Source: Caldifarciminota bacterium
GTDB lineage: Bacteria; Hydrothermota; Tepidihabitantia; SM23-42
DNA length: 64,000 bases
Assembly (NCBI GenBank): GCA_020353055.1
Contig: CP070686.1
Coordinates: forward strand, 1,901,798-1,965,797
Direction: 5' to 3'
In this document: positions 53,421 to 62,504 of the stretch, piece by piece
Numbering within the stretch: the stretch's first letter is position 1
Layout: each line of letters opens with the position of its first letter
Made by a program: the position numbers and the translations under genes
The notes under the pieces: model-generated
The model's input: only the letters and a program-made list of their open reading frames with translations
Database searches by the model: none
Told to the model about the DNA's origin: nothing

Positions 53421-55597
53421 TAAAGATTACGATCAATGGCAAACGCATAAAAGCAAAAAAAGGTGATACGGTATTGAAGATCGCTGAGCGCGCCGGCATT
53501 AGAATTCCTACTTTGTGTTATCACAAAGACCTGTCGCCGTTCGGAGGGTGCCGGCTCTGCATCGTTGAAATCAAGGGTAGAAAAGCACCGCTCACCGCAT
53601 GTACGCTGTACGCCGAGGACGGTATGGAAATCAAAACTAACACACCGCGCCTCCGTAAATTGCGTAGATTCACTCTGCAGCTAATACTATCTGAACATCC
53701 AAATGCATGTCTCATCTGCGAGCGTGAAAAAGACTGCGCGAATTTTCAAGAATGTATAAAAAAATCAGCGGTCACCTTTGGATGCAAGTCCTGTCCACAG
53801 AACGATAACTGCGAACTACAGGACATGGTGCGAGAACTCGGTGTAAAGGATATTCCTTTCGATTTCAGATACCGCGGTCTTGAGGTCGAACGGCACGACC
53901 CGTTCTTTGACCGTGATTACAACCTGTGCATATTATGCGGTAGGTGTATTCGCGTATGCCAGGAAATTAGAAATGCTAACACCCTCCAATTCCAGCACCG
54001 CGGACCGGAAACGCTGGTCGGTACTGCTTTTGATCTACCGCACCTCGAAGCAGACTGTCAATTCTGTGGTGCCTGTGTCGATTTCTGTCCAACCGGCGCA
54101 TTGCGGGACCGATTCAGTCGGTATGACAAACCGCCCGATAAAGCGGTCAAGACTACATGCATGCTCTGTAGTATCGGATGCCAGATCGATCTCAATGTTT
54201 CCGGAGAGAAGATCACCTGTTCGACACCGCACCGGAGCCAACTCTGCGTGCGGGGACGTTTTGGTATCGCACCGATTCTGAACCACCCGAAGCGCATAAC
54301 GGCACCCTTGATGAAAAAAGGCGACACTTTGGTCGAAGTCGAATGGGTTGAAGCATTGGATTTCGTTGCCGGAAAATTGCATGAACACAGAAAACGTACC
54401 GGTATTCTGCTCACTTCCCAACTGACCAACGAAACCATCGACAAGATCTACTCGTTCGCCGACATCTTGGGGATGAAGATCGCCGCTCAGATGGATTCAA
54501 CTCACCTGCCCGTGCCGCTGAAAATCGACAAGATCAAAGGTAGTGTCGCTTTCATCATCGTGAACATCGATATGGTATCTGACTATTCCGTACTGCTCCT
54601 AAAACTACGCAAGAAATTCAAGAAGAACGCGGCGTTCATCATCATCGATGCAGCTGCAGGCAAAACGAGCCGTTACGCCGATGCCGTTCTGAATCCTGTC
54701 CCAGGTACTGAGAACGACGTGCTGCACGCGCTGACCGGAAGCCGAAAAATAAAAAAGCAAACCGGCATACAGGCTACCGAGATCGAAGCCGCAAAATCCC
54801 TGACTGCAGGAAGGAAAATTTTCGTGCTCTATGAGCCGCCGAACTCCCCGACACTGAAGGTGCCAAAACCAGCGAGGGCTTTACCTCTGCACAGCCAGTG
54901 CAATATGCTCAAATTCACCGAACTGGGATTTGACGCCACGCAGGAGCAAATTCTAACGGATAAGAGCATCGACTGTTTATACGTGATCGGCGCCGCACCG
55001 AACTTAACCAGAAAATACCAGACCGTAATCGTGCAGGACTGCTTTCTCCCGGATTTTGATCTTGATGTATTCCTACCGGCAGCCACCTTTGCCGAAATGA
55101 ACGGTAGTGTATATTGCATAGAGGGTAATATGAAAAAAGTGCGTCGCGTCGCGCTACCTGCTGGCAAAGCGATGTCAGATGATAAGATCATCGACACTCT
55201 GGCTAGCGCCACCAATGTCAGGCTCAAAAAAAGAATTCAGAAGAGAAGACCAAAAAAGACGAAGAAAATCGTCTTCCAGAAAATAACCAAAGAATATCCG
55301 CTGACTCTAATCATACGTCAAAACGCGTACCGATATCGTAACAAAACATTGTCGACTATTTTGAAAGGATTCGATCGCTTGCGTGGAGATAGACACATAT
55401 GGTTGAACGAAAAGACAGCGGCGAAATACAAATTGAAGAAAAACGCGGAAGTACGATTAACTGGACGGCGAGGTACATTTACCGCACCGGTGAAGATCAG
55501 TCCGTTTATACGCGATGGTGCGGTTTTGATCTATTATAACCAATCAAACAAGGACATCGCTTTTGGCCCAGTGAGGTTAGAATGTATAAAATCCTGA
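53417..55597 (+). CDS. NuoG-like Fe-S subunit with degenerate molybdopterin half
   Basis: The 726 residues start with a [2Fe-2S] domain (Cys34, 45, 48, 62), a His-Cys [4Fe-4S] segment (EHPNACLICEREKDCANFQ), two [4Fe-4S] motifs (NLCILCGRCIRVCQ; CQFCGACVDFCPTGAL) and another [4Fe-4S] site at about 249 (TTCMLCSIGCQIDL). The later half is a shrunken molybdopterin-oxidoreductase fold (FLPAATFAEMNGSVYCIEGN) with no visible Mo-ligand Cys/SeCys/Ser residue, as in NuoG. A basic linker (KKRIQKRRPKKTKK) is at about 605. No hydrogenase H-cluster motifs are present. It overlaps both neighbours and probably relays electrons between the NuoF and Nfn-like subunits. Confidence 0.88.
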   Translation: MIKITINGKRIKAKKGDTVLKIAERAGIRIPTLCYHKDLSPFGGCRLCIVEIKGRKAPLTACTLYAEDGMEIKTNTPRLRKLRRFTLQLILSEHPNACLICEREKDCANFQECIKKSAVTFGCKSCPQNDNCELQDMVRELGVKDIPFDFRYRGLEVERHDPFFDRDYNLCILCGRCIRVCQEIRNANTLQFQHRGPETLVGTAFDLPHLEADCQFCGACVDFCPTGALRDRFSRYDKPPDKAVKTTCMLCSIGCQIDLNVSGEKITCSTPHRSQLCVRGRFGIAPILNHPKRITAPLMKKGDTLVEVEWVEALDFVAGKLHEHRKRTGILLTSQLTNETIDKIYSFADILGMKIAAQMDSTHLPVPLKIDKIKGSVAFIIVNIDMVSDYSVLLLKLRKKFKKNAAFIIIDAAAGKTSRYADAVLNPVPGTENDVLHALTGSRKIKKQTGIQATEIEAAKSLTAGRKIFVLYEPPNSPTLKVPKPARALPLHSQCNMLKFTELGFDATQEQILTDKSIDCLYVIGAAPNLTRKYQTVIVQDCFLPDFDLDVFLPAATFAEMNGSVYCIEGNMKKVRRVALPAGKAMSDDKIIDTLASATNVRLKKRIQKRRPKKTKKIVFQKITKEYPLTLIIRQNAYRYRNKTLSTILKGFDRLRGDRHIWLNEKTAAKYKLKKNAEVRLTGRRGTFTAPVKISPFIRDGAVLIYYNQSNKDIAFGPVRLECIKS

Positions 55598-56406
55598 AAC
55601 GGGAAAAGATAGTCCCGAATATCCATCATCTCGTCATCGAATCTGATGTCATCCATACGAACGCCCAGGCGGGTGAATTCATCGTTGTCCGCGCCGACGA
55701 ACCGGGTGAGCGCATTCCCCTCAATCTCGTCGATTGGAACAAGAAAAGCGTCAGCGCGGTATTCATGGAAATCGGCACTTCAACGAGAAAACTGGCTGCA
55801 TTAAAAACTGGCGATGAAATCGCGACCCTGGTCGGTCCTCTTGGCAAACCCACCGAAATGGCACAGGATAAGCATATTCTCTGTATCGGTGGATGCTATG
55901 GCATCGGTGCCCTCCTCCCGGTTGTCCGGATGTTCAAGAAGAACGGTAACCGCGTCATCACCGCGATCGAGGCACGCAGCGAATTTCTGCTGTACTGGCA
56001 GGATAGACTGAAAGAACACAGCGATGATCTCTACGAGATAACGCGCGACGGCACCAGAGGAATCAAAGGTCACGTGAATGATTTCCTTACTGACTATCTC
56101 GATAAGAATAAGGTTGACATCGTGTATGTTCAGGGTTGTACATATCTTACTTATTTGACATCAGAGACGACTCGACCATTTGAGGTCAAGACTATTGTCG
56201 GACTAAATCCAATAATGGTCGATGCAACCGGGATGTGCGGCGTCTGCCGTGTCATCGTCGGCGGTGAAACGAAGTTCGGGTGTGTGGATGGACCCGAATT
56301 CGATGGACATAAAGTCGACTGGGAGAACTTGCTGTCACGCCGCAAGATATACCTCAAAGAGGAAGTCTATTCTTTGAGTTTTTACGAGTGTGAGACATAT
56401 GGCTAG
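55582..56406 (+). CDS. NfnA/SudB-like ferredoxin-NADP reductase subunit
   Basis: A 274-residue FAD/NAD(P) reductase-fold protein with a C-terminal [2Fe-2S] site. Seen are the flavin-side segment GEFIVVRADEPGERIPLNLVD, the NAD-side GGCYGIGALLPVVRMF, and the cluster cysteines in GMCGVCRVIVGGETKFGCVDGP. This is the architecture of the small subunit of NfnAB (Fd-dependent NADH:NADP oxidoreductase) and of sulfide dehydrogenase. It overlaps the NuoG-like gene by 16 bases and the NfnB-like gene by eight, so translation is coupled. Confidence 0.9.
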   Translation: MYKILKREKIVPNIHHLVIESDVIHTNAQAGEFIVVRADEPGERIPLNLVDWNKKSVSAVFMEIGTSTRKLAALKTGDEIATLVGPLGKPTEMAQDKHILCIGGCYGIGALLPVVRMFKKNGNRVITAIEARSEFLLYWQDRLKEHSDDLYEITRDGTRGIKGHVNDFLTDYLDKNKVDIVYVQGCTYLTYLTSETTRPFEVKTIVGLNPIMVDATGMCGVCRVIVGGETKFGCVDGPEFDGHKVDWENLLSRRKIYLKEEVYSLSFYECETYG

Positions 56407-57799
56407 TAAGATCATACCAAAGAAAACGCCGATGCGCGAGCGTCCGGCCAAAGAGCGTATCAAGGGATATGATGAAGTCCCGTATGGATACAATGATCAG
56501 GAAGCCATGGGCGAAGCAAAACGCTGTCTGCAGTGCAAAAAACCAACCTGTGTCCAGGGTTGCCCGGTCGAGATCGATATCCCCGGTTTTATCAAATTCA
56601 TCGCCGAGGGAGATTTCGATAACGCGATAAAGCGATTGAAGGAAAAAAATGTCTTGCCTGCAGTCTGCGGCAGGGTATGTCCGCAGGAGGATCAATGCGA
56701 GAAACTATGCGTGCTCGCAAAAAAATATGAACCGGTTGCGATCGGACGTCTGGAAAGATTCGCCGCGGACCGGGAGTCAACAGAGGGTGAAGCGTCCACC
56801 CCACAAATTCCGCCCTCCACAGATAAGAAAGTTGCCGTAATAGGTGCCGGACCGGGGGGTTTGACGGTTGCTGGTGACCTCGTCATGCTCGGTCATGATA
56901 TCACCATCTTTGAAGCCCTACACAAACCAGGCGGCGTATTAGTATACGGCATACCGGAATTCAGATTGCCAAAAGCGATCATCTACCGCGAAGTCGATTA
57001 TCTTTTGAAGTGCGGGGTGAAACTGTACCTCGACTACGTCGTGGGTAAAACAAAGACGATAGATCAGTTGTTGCAGAAATTCGACGCCGTGTATATCGGT
57101 ACTGGTGCCGGCCTTCCATGGTTCATGAACATCCCGGGTGAAAATCTCAACGGCGTGTATTCTGCAAACGAGTACCTCACGCGGGCAAATCTCATGAAAG
57201 CCTACCTTTTCCCTGAATATGATACACCCATAATTCGCGGGAAACGGGTTGCGGTAATAGGCGGTGGTAACGTTGCCATGGATTGTGCCCGTACCGCCCT
57301 GCGGCTTGGCGCCGACGAGGTAAGAATAGTGTATCGGCGCTCGCTCAAGGAAATGCCGGCCCGGTCTGAAGAGATCCATCACGCCCAGGAAGAAGGCATA
57401 ATATTCGAGTATCTCACTCTGCCGATCAAATACACTGGTGACGAACACTCCTGGGTAAAAGACATGGAATGCATTAGAATGCAACTCGGTGAGCCAGATG
57501 CTTCGGGCAGGCGCCGACCCGTACCGATCGAGGGCTCCAATTTCATCGCTGCGGTCGATACCGTAGTATGCGCCATAGGCCAGAGCCCTAACCCCCTCAT
57601 TCCTCAAACCACGTCCGACCTGAAGATCGGGAAATGGGGAAATATCGAAGTTGATCAGAGGACCGGTAGGACCTCAAAGAAAGGATGTTGGGCTGGCGGT
57701 GATGTTGTTCGCGGCGGCGCCACCGTGATCCTTGCGATGGGTGATGGGCGCGTTGCCGCTCGGTCAATGAGTGAATACCTGAAGACCAATATTTGGTAA
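56399..57799 (+). CDS. NfnB/SudA/GltD-like FAD/Fe-S oxidoreductase subunit
   Basis: The 466-residue flavoprotein has an N-terminal Fe-S region (EAKRCLQCKKPTCVQGCPVEI; VCPQEDQCEKLCVL), an FAD motif (VAVIGAGPGGLTVAGDL) and an NAD(P) motif (VAVIGGGNVAMDCARTALRLG). The C-terminal GCWAGGDVVRGGATVILAMG completes the FAD site. It is the partner of the NfnA-like protein; in NfnAB this subunit carries the bifurcating flavin. GltD (glutamate synthase small subunit) is related, but the paired NfnA gene argues for NfnB. The ATG at 56399 is preferred to GTG at 56390. Confidence 0.92.
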   Translation: MASKIIPKKTPMRERPAKERIKGYDEVPYGYNDQEAMGEAKRCLQCKKPTCVQGCPVEIDIPGFIKFIAEGDFDNAIKRLKEKNVLPAVCGRVCPQEDQCEKLCVLAKKYEPVAIGRLERFAADRESTEGEASTPQIPPSTDKKVAVIGAGPGGLTVAGDLVMLGHDITIFEALHKPGGVLVYGIPEFRLPKAIIYREVDYLLKCGVKLYLDYVVGKTKTIDQLLQKFDAVYIGTGAGLPWFMNIPGENLNGVYSANEYLTRANLMKAYLFPEYDTPIIRGKRVAVIGGGNVAMDCARTALRLGADEVRIVYRRSLKEMPARSEEIHHAQEEGIIFEYLTLPIKYTGDEHSWVKDMECIRMQLGEPDASGRRRPVPIEGSNFIAAVDTVVCAIGQSPNPLIPQTTSDLKIGKWGNIEVDQRTGRTSKKGCWAGGDVVRGGATVILAMGDGRVAARSMSEYLKTNIW

Positions 57800-57875
57800 A
57801 CAGATCCCCATAGTCAAAACTTATCCGAACTGAAGTATAACTACTGGATGTTTTCTAATTACCTTTAGTTGATCC

Positions 57876-57903
57876 CGTCATTACGAAAATTGTCGTAGTG
57901 ACG
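57876..57903. terminator. hairpin between convergent nfnB-like and phzF-family genes
   Basis: Eleven-base arms (CGTCATTACGA / TCGTAGTGACG, one G-T pair) with a six-base loop fill the 138-base convergent intergenic region. There is only TATTATGT on one side and no clean T-tract, so it may stabilise ends rather than terminate. A second small stem (GCCAA / TTGGC) lies at 57919-57933. Confidence 0.45.
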
Positions 57904-57936
57904 TATTATGTAAAATCCGCCAACATTATTGGCTTG

Positions 57937-58815
57937 CTACACTATTTCGAACTCGCCCCTGCCGACGTATGCACACTTACCGCCGATCTGGATGGAGTAA
58001 TTACCGCCTCTGAGATCGCCCTTCATCATTATCAATGAACGGCGACCCATTTCCACACCCTGTTCGTTTCCAATATCGAATCGCTCACCGAAAATCCTAT
58101 GCTTGAGCAGGTAACCAACCAGTGGGCCGGCTGCCGAACCCGTTGCCGGATCTTCCAGAATACCCAGATGGGGTGCGAAGAACCTTGTATGCACCTTCAC
58201 GTTTACATCGGTGGTTTCTAAACAGTAGAGATAGGGACCAACCAGTTCACGCCGAAAGAATTTCCTCATATTGGTGACATTTCCCATAGCACGCTGCATG
58301 GCGTCCAGAGTCCTGATCGGCACGATCAATACCCGGTTGCCGGTCGACACTTCTTCTACCGGTAGGTCATTTGAAATATCATCCGGCGTAAGATCGATCA
58401 GGGCAGCGATCTCCTTTCTATCTTCATGCTGTTCGAAGAATTCAGGTTCGTTTTGAGTCATCCACAGGTAATTTTCTTCGCTCCTCAAAGGAATCACTCC
58501 GACCTTTGTCGCTAATCTCAGAGTGTCTTTTCTGTCAGACCAGATGTCGAAAATCTCCATGATCGCATGAGCAGTGCCGAGGGTCGGGTGTCCGGCAAAA
58601 GGCAGTTCGCGTCCGGGCGTAAAGATACGAATATTGAAATCTGCTTCAGCCTTATCTGCTGGGAACACGAACGTCGTCTCCGAGTAATTTATTTCCTTCG
58701 CTAATTTCTGCATCTGTTCCGCTGTCAAACCTTCACTATCGGGGAAAACGGCGAGTTGATTGCCTGCATATGCTACATCTGTGAAAACGTCAATGAAGAC
58801 GCATTCCTTTTTCAT
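57937..58815 (-). CDS. PhzF-family isomerase/epimerase-like protein
   Basis: A 292-residue protein of the PhzF/diaminopimelate-epimerase fold. The catalytic Glu46 is in EINYSETTFVFP; other signatures are NQLAVFPDSE, FAGHPTLGTAHAI and LEDPATGSAAGPLVGYL. Phenazine genes are absent; such proteins are common and mostly of unknown substrate. The start follows AAAGGGAGGTATC. It is 95 bases downstream of fusA in the same direction and may be part of its transcript. Confidence 0.9.
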   Translation of the reverse strand: MKKECVFIDVFTDVAYAGNQLAVFPDSEGLTAEQMQKLAKEINYSETTFVFPADKAEADFNIRIFTPGRELPFAGHPTLGTAHAIMEIFDIWSDRKDTLRLATKVGVIPLRSEENYLWMTQNEPEFFEQHEDRKEIAALIDLTPDDISNDLPVEEVSTGNRVLIVPIRTLDAMQRAMGNVTNMRKFFRRELVGPYLYCLETTDVNVKVHTRFFAPHLGILEDPATGSAAGPLVGYLLKHRIFGERFDIGNEQGVEMGRRSLIMMKGDLRGGNYSIQIGGKCAYVGRGEFEIV

Positions 58816-58910
58816 GATACCTCCCTTTACGACAACCCGTTCTTGCGGTCAGCAGCTGTAATGGATACGGGTAAAGCAAAGCCATCTAGTTCAACTCTGC
58901 GTAATATGTT

Positions 58911-60962
58911 CTAAAAAGTCTTTTCCTCTTTCTCTTCTTTTGGTGCATAATGGGAGAACTGCATGGTGTGAATGCCGTGACCCTGTGTGATCGACCTCAG
59001 ATCGGTTGCGTAGCCAAATGATTTCGCAAGGGCCAGGCTCGCATCGATTATTTTTTCCTGCTTATTGGTTTCGATATTCTGAATGCTACCTTTCCGTGCA
59101 TTGATATCATTGATAACATCACCGAGATAGTTTTGGGGAACTATTATCTCGAGTGACATGATCGGTTCCAGCAGGATCGGACCGCCCTTTGCAAATCCCT
59201 CACGCAGTGCAATCTGCGCTGCGACCTTAAAGTCCAGGTCGGATGAATCAGTAGGGTGATGCTGCCCATCGAGCATCGTTACCTGGATATCAATAATCGG
59301 ATAACCATAGTAGACGCCCACCTCGGCCTGTTCTTTTATTCCCTGTTCGACGGCCGGTACAAACTGTCTTGGTATTACCCCTTCCCTCAATCTGTTCTGG
59401 ATCCGTACCCCGCTCCCGCGCTCAGCCGGCTCAATCTTCATTTTGACCACGCCATAGTGGCCCCGTCCACCAGTTTGTTTTATGAATCTGCCTTCGATAG
59501 TCACCGGGCTGGTAATGGTTTCACGGTATGATACCTGTGGCCGGCTCGCATGACACTCGACTCCGAATTCGCGCTTCAAACGGTCGACGATTATCTCGAG
59601 GTGTAACTCTCCCATTCCGGATATGATCCGCTGTGCGGTTTCTTCGTCGGTGCGCACTTTGAACGTCGGATCCTCGATCTGCAGATATTTCAGTGAATCA
59701 TCCAATTTTGTATCGTCCATCTTCGTCTTGGGCTCCAGGCTCACGAAAATGACCGGCTCTGGAAAACGCATCGATTCATACGAAATCGGATGCTTTCTCG
59801 AACAAAGTGTATAACCGGTCTTGCATTCCCTGATTCCCGTAACCACTCCGATCTCACCGACCGTCAGGCTCTTAGCTTCCTCTCGCTTGTTGGCGTGCAT
59901 CAGCAATAGCCGGCCTATCCGGTCTACCCTTTCCGGCGGATAAACCAGAACCTTGTCGCCGCATTCGACATACCCTGAATAGACGCGTATGTAATAAATC
60001 AAACCGAGGTGAGGATCGGTGTGCGCTTTGAATAGCAGGGCAGAAAAAGGCGCCTCCACTGAGGGCTGCCTCGTTTCTTCTTTCGCTGTTTCGGGATTGA
60101 TACCCTTAACCGGCGGCAGATCGATCGGCGAGGGAAGGTAGTCCAGAACCCCATCGAGCAGCTTCTGCACCCCCATATTCTTCAAAGCAGTACCGCAGAA
60201 CACGGGAAAGAAGTGTAGGTTTATGGTTCCTTTACGTATTGCCGATTTTATCTTGTCGACCGGGATCTTTATCTCGCCAAAATAACTTTCAAAAACATCC
60301 TCGTCATATTCGGCCAAGGTTTCCAGCATCTCATTCCGGTACTGTTCGGTCAATTCCCTGTATTCTTCTGGAATCTCCTCCTCCCTGAATTCAGTACCCA
60401 GGGTTTTCTCTTCCCAGTAGACAGCCTTCTCCTTTACTATATCCACCAGCCCGTAAAACCTGTCATGGTCTGCGATCGGGATTTGCAGCACCAACGGCTT
60501 CATGGATAATATCGTCTTCATCTGATTGAGAACACGGAAAAAGTCAGCTCCGATGCGGTCCATCTTATTGACAAAGGCAATGCGCGGGACATGGTATTTG
60601 TCAGCCTGCCGCCAGACTGTCTCGGTCTGGGGTTGCACCCCGCCGACAGCACAGAATATGGCGATCAAACCATCCAGGACCTTCATCGACCGCTCGACCT
60701 CGACGGTGAAATCCACGTGCCCCGGTGTATCGATGATATTGATGCGATAATCCTTCCAAAAAGACGTTGTCGCTGCAGAGGTGATCGTGATTCCACGCTC
60801 CCGTTCCTGTTCCATCCAATCCATCGTCGCCGAGCCTTCATCGACCTCGCCCATCCTCCGGATCCTCCCCGAATAGAAGAGAATCCGCTCGGTGGTCGTC
60901 GTCTTGCCCGCATCAATATGAGCTGCCAGACCAATGTTTCTTATCTTTGCCAGATCAATCAT
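58911..60962 (-). CDS. fusA: translation elongation factor G
   Basis: The ribosomal translocase GTPase, 683 residues. G1 is [16 protein letters not shown]2 the [15 protein letters not shown] switch, G3 [15 protein letters not shown], and G4 [12 protein letters not shown]. Domain IV has the loop near [15 protein letters not shown], and the C-terminal [21 protein letters not shown] is typical. Length is normal. The ATG lies seven bases after the -10 box, so translation should be leaderless. A tuf gene is about 2.9 kb away, but rpsL/rpsG are not adjacent, so this is not the usual str operon. Confidence 0.95.
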   Translation of the reverse strand: MIDLAKIRNIGLAAHIDAGKTTTTERILFYSGRIRRMGEVDEGSATMDWMEQERERGITITSAATTSFWKDYRINIIDTPGHVDFTVEVERSMKVLDGLIAIFCAVGGVQPQTETVWRQADKYHVPRIAFVNKMDRIGADFFRVLNQMKTILSMKPLVLQIPIADHDRFYGLVDIVKEKAVYWEEKTLGTEFREEEIPEEYRELTEQYRNEMLETLAEYDEDVFESYFGEIKIPVDKIKSAIRKGTINLHFFPVFCGTALKNMGVQKLLDGVLDYLPSPIDLPPVKGINPETAKEETRQPSVEAPFSALLFKAHTDPHLGLIYYIRVYSGYVECGDKVLVYPPERVDRIGRLLLMHANKREEAKSLTVGEIGVVTGIRECKTGYTLCSRKHPISYESMRFPEPVIFVSLEPKTKMDDTKLDDSLKYLQIEDPTFKVRTDEETAQRIISGMGELHLEIIVDRLKREFGVECHASRPQVSYRETITSPVTIEGRFIKQTGGRGHYGVVKMKIEPAERGSGVRIQNRLREGVIPRQFVPAVEQGIKEQAEVGVYYGYPIIDIQVTMLDGQHHPTDSSDLDFKVAAQIALREGFAKGGPILLEPIMSLEIIVPQNYLGDVINDINARKGSIQNIETNKQEKIIDASLALAKSFGYATDLRSITQGHGIHTMQFSHYAPKEEKEEKTF

Positions 60963-60969
60963 AACCTTT

Positions 60970-60997
60970 AGTATAACGAAATATAATCAATAGTCAA
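60970..60997 (-). promoter_or_regulatory. near-leaderless promoter of fusA
   Basis: Minus strand TTGACT (60992-60997), 16-base spacer, TATACT (60970-60975), seven bases to ATG 60962. Confidence 0.75.
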
Positions 60998-61019
60998 TTA
61001 TCCATACTGTGGTATTATA

Positions 61020-62390
61020 CTACAGAGTCCTGCGTTCACGTTTTATTGCGGACCTGATTTCCTTCCCATTATACTTGCCCACTCCTATAGGCAAACCTTT
61101 GAAGTTTACGATAACAAAACCTTTTTCGATACCCGACACATCATTCTTTACGATTTCACCTTTAAGGAATTTGCCAACCTGCCACCGCTGCATTTCTATC
61201 ACGCTCTTGGTGGCATTATGACCGAAGATCTGGACGAAGTCATTGTCGGGTTTCAATTCGTGGTCATATACCCGCCCGAATTCAAGTCCCTTGCGCACCG
61301 CATTGACTTCCCTAAAGGAAAACACTTCTGGCGTTGAAATGAAATTATCATTACGGTGCCTGAATATCGCAAACGATCTGAGCCGTTCAGCGGAGATACC
61401 GAATTGCTTTGCACAATTGCTCAACAATGCCTCATCCATTTCGATTTTACCCAGGTAATCCATACGTGGCCTGTATACTCCACGCTTGGTCAACTTGGCG
61501 ATAAAGAAGGGCGCGGTATCGTTATCCTGCGGCAGTATCCTTGCACAATTCTCTACCCGTCGGTCAAAGGTAGTACCCTCCCATTGTGTTATACCTTTGC
61601 GTACACGAAAGTTTTCCACCTTGATAGGCAACAACTCAGCCTCCGGAAATTTCTCCAGCAGATATGAAACGACCATTTCGTTTTCCTCGGGAGCAATCGT
61701 ACATGTTGAATAGACCATGGTGCCACCAGGTCGCAGTGCTCTGAACCCGGATACGACAAGACCGATCTGAATCCTGGACATGCGTTTTATATTCTTGACA
61801 CCCCAGTGATAAAGAACTGCTTTCGACTTGCGGACCGTACCTTCGGCGCTGCACGGCGCATCAATAAGTATACGGTCGAAGTAATCGCTAAAAAGTCGAT
61901 GGGCTTTTTGCCCACTTACGCTGATAACCACCTCGTTTATCAAACCGCAGCGTTTGATGTTGTGGACCAATCCTCTTATACGCTTTCGGCTGATCTCATT
62001 GGCGACGAGCAAACCACGGTTGTGCATTATCTGGCCAATCTGGGTAGTTTTTGATCCCGGCGCTGCGCACAGATCCATCACCACTTCACCGGGCTGAGGG
62101 TCAAGAACGACTACCGGTAGCATCGATGCTGCTTCCTGAACATATATCAAGCCGAGGTTATGCGTTAGATGCTTACCGAGGGCATATTTACCTTCCACTC
62201 TGAACGCATCGTCAGAAAAAGGTAGCTGTCGTAAATTCACATCCGCAAGCAGGGCGACTATTTTTTTTCGTGGTGCCTTGAGCGTATTAATGCGCAGCGA
62301 CGGAACCAGCGGTTTTCTTAGATACTGTAGAAAGCTTGCAAAATCAGGAACTATTGATTCATACCTGGCGTACAGTTTTTCTAATTTCAC
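61020..62390 (-). CDS. m5C RNA methyltransferase, NOL1/NOP2/Sun family (RsmF-like)
   Basis: A SAM-dependent cytosine-5 RNA methyltransferase, 456 residues. The SAM site is in VVMDLCAAPGSKTTQIGQIM; the two catalytic-site cysteines lie in LIDAPCSAEGTVRK and MVYSTCTIAPEENEMV. The C-terminal 120 residues form an extra domain of RsmF type (about 320-456). The target is probably 16S rRNA but cannot be proved. The start is a GTG at 62390, five bases after TATAAT-like sequence. Confidence 0.9.
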   Translation of the reverse strand: MKLEKLYARYESIVPDFASFLQYLRKPLVPSLRINTLKAPRKKIVALLADVNLRQLPFSDDAFRVEGKYALGKHLTHNLGLIYVQEAASMLPVVVLDPQPGEVVMDLCAAPGSKTTQIGQIMHNRGLLVANEISRKRIRGLVHNIKRCGLINEVVISVSGQKAHRLFSDYFDRILIDAPCSAEGTVRKSKAVLYHWGVKNIKRMSRIQIGLVVSGFRALRPGGTMVYSTCTIAPEENEMVVSYLLEKFPEAELLPIKVENFRVRKGITQWEGTTFDRRVENCARILPQDNDTAPFFIAKLTKRGVYRPRMDYLGKIEMDEALLSNCAKQFGISAERLRSFAIFRHRNDNFISTPEVFSFREVNAVRKGLEFGRVYDHELKPDNDFVQIFGHNATKSVIEMQRWQVGKFLKGEIVKNDVSGIEKGFVIVNFKGLPIGVGKYNGKEIRSAIKRERRTL

Positions 62391-62395
62391 GATTC

Positions 62396-62425
62396 ATTAT
62401 ATAACTGATTTCAAAGAAATGTCAA
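62396..62425 (-). promoter_or_regulatory. leaderless promoter of the m5C methyltransferase gene
   Basis: Minus strand TTGACA (62420-62425) pairs either with TATAAT at 62396-62401 (18-base spacer) or TATATA at 62398-62403 (16-base spacer). Both put the start of transcription at or one base from the GTG 62390. Confidence 0.7.
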
Positions 62426-62470
62426 TAAAAAACCACAAACGAAATCATCGAAGAAGATATCACCGTTCTA

Positions 62471-62498
62471 TTGACTATCGAACCGATTTCGATAGTCT
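62471..62498 (+). promoter_or_regulatory. promoter with internal palindrome, glycerol-1-phosphate dehydrogenase gene
   Basis: TTGACT (62471-62476), 16-base spacer, TAGTCT (62493-62498). A perfect inverted repeat of ten-base arms (GACTATCGAA / TTCGATAGTC, loop CCGAT) covers 62473-62497 and so spans both boxes, the expected place for a repressor operator. The expected +1 falls on the ATG at 62505. Confidence 0.65.
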
Positions 62499-62504
62499 AT
62501 GTGG

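Noticed and set aside
51149..55597. Respiratory complex I.
   Set aside because: No NuoA-D or NuoH-N genes are present, and NuoF carries the extra ferredoxin domain typical of soluble bifurcating enzymes; NfnA/B-like genes follow directly.
53417..55597. [FeFe]-hydrogenase or formate dehydrogenase catalytic subunit.
   Set aside because: The H-cluster motifs (such as TSCCPAW) are absent and no Mo/W-ligand Cys/SeCys position could be found.
56939..57607. A 222-codon open frame on the minus strand opposite the NfnB-like gene.
   Set aside because: Its sequence is the low-information complement of a conserved flavoprotein and lacks start signals.
57876..57933. Riboswitch or small RNA in the convergent nfnB-phzF gap.
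   Set aside because: Only two simple hairpins are present, with no promoter; better explained as transcript ends.
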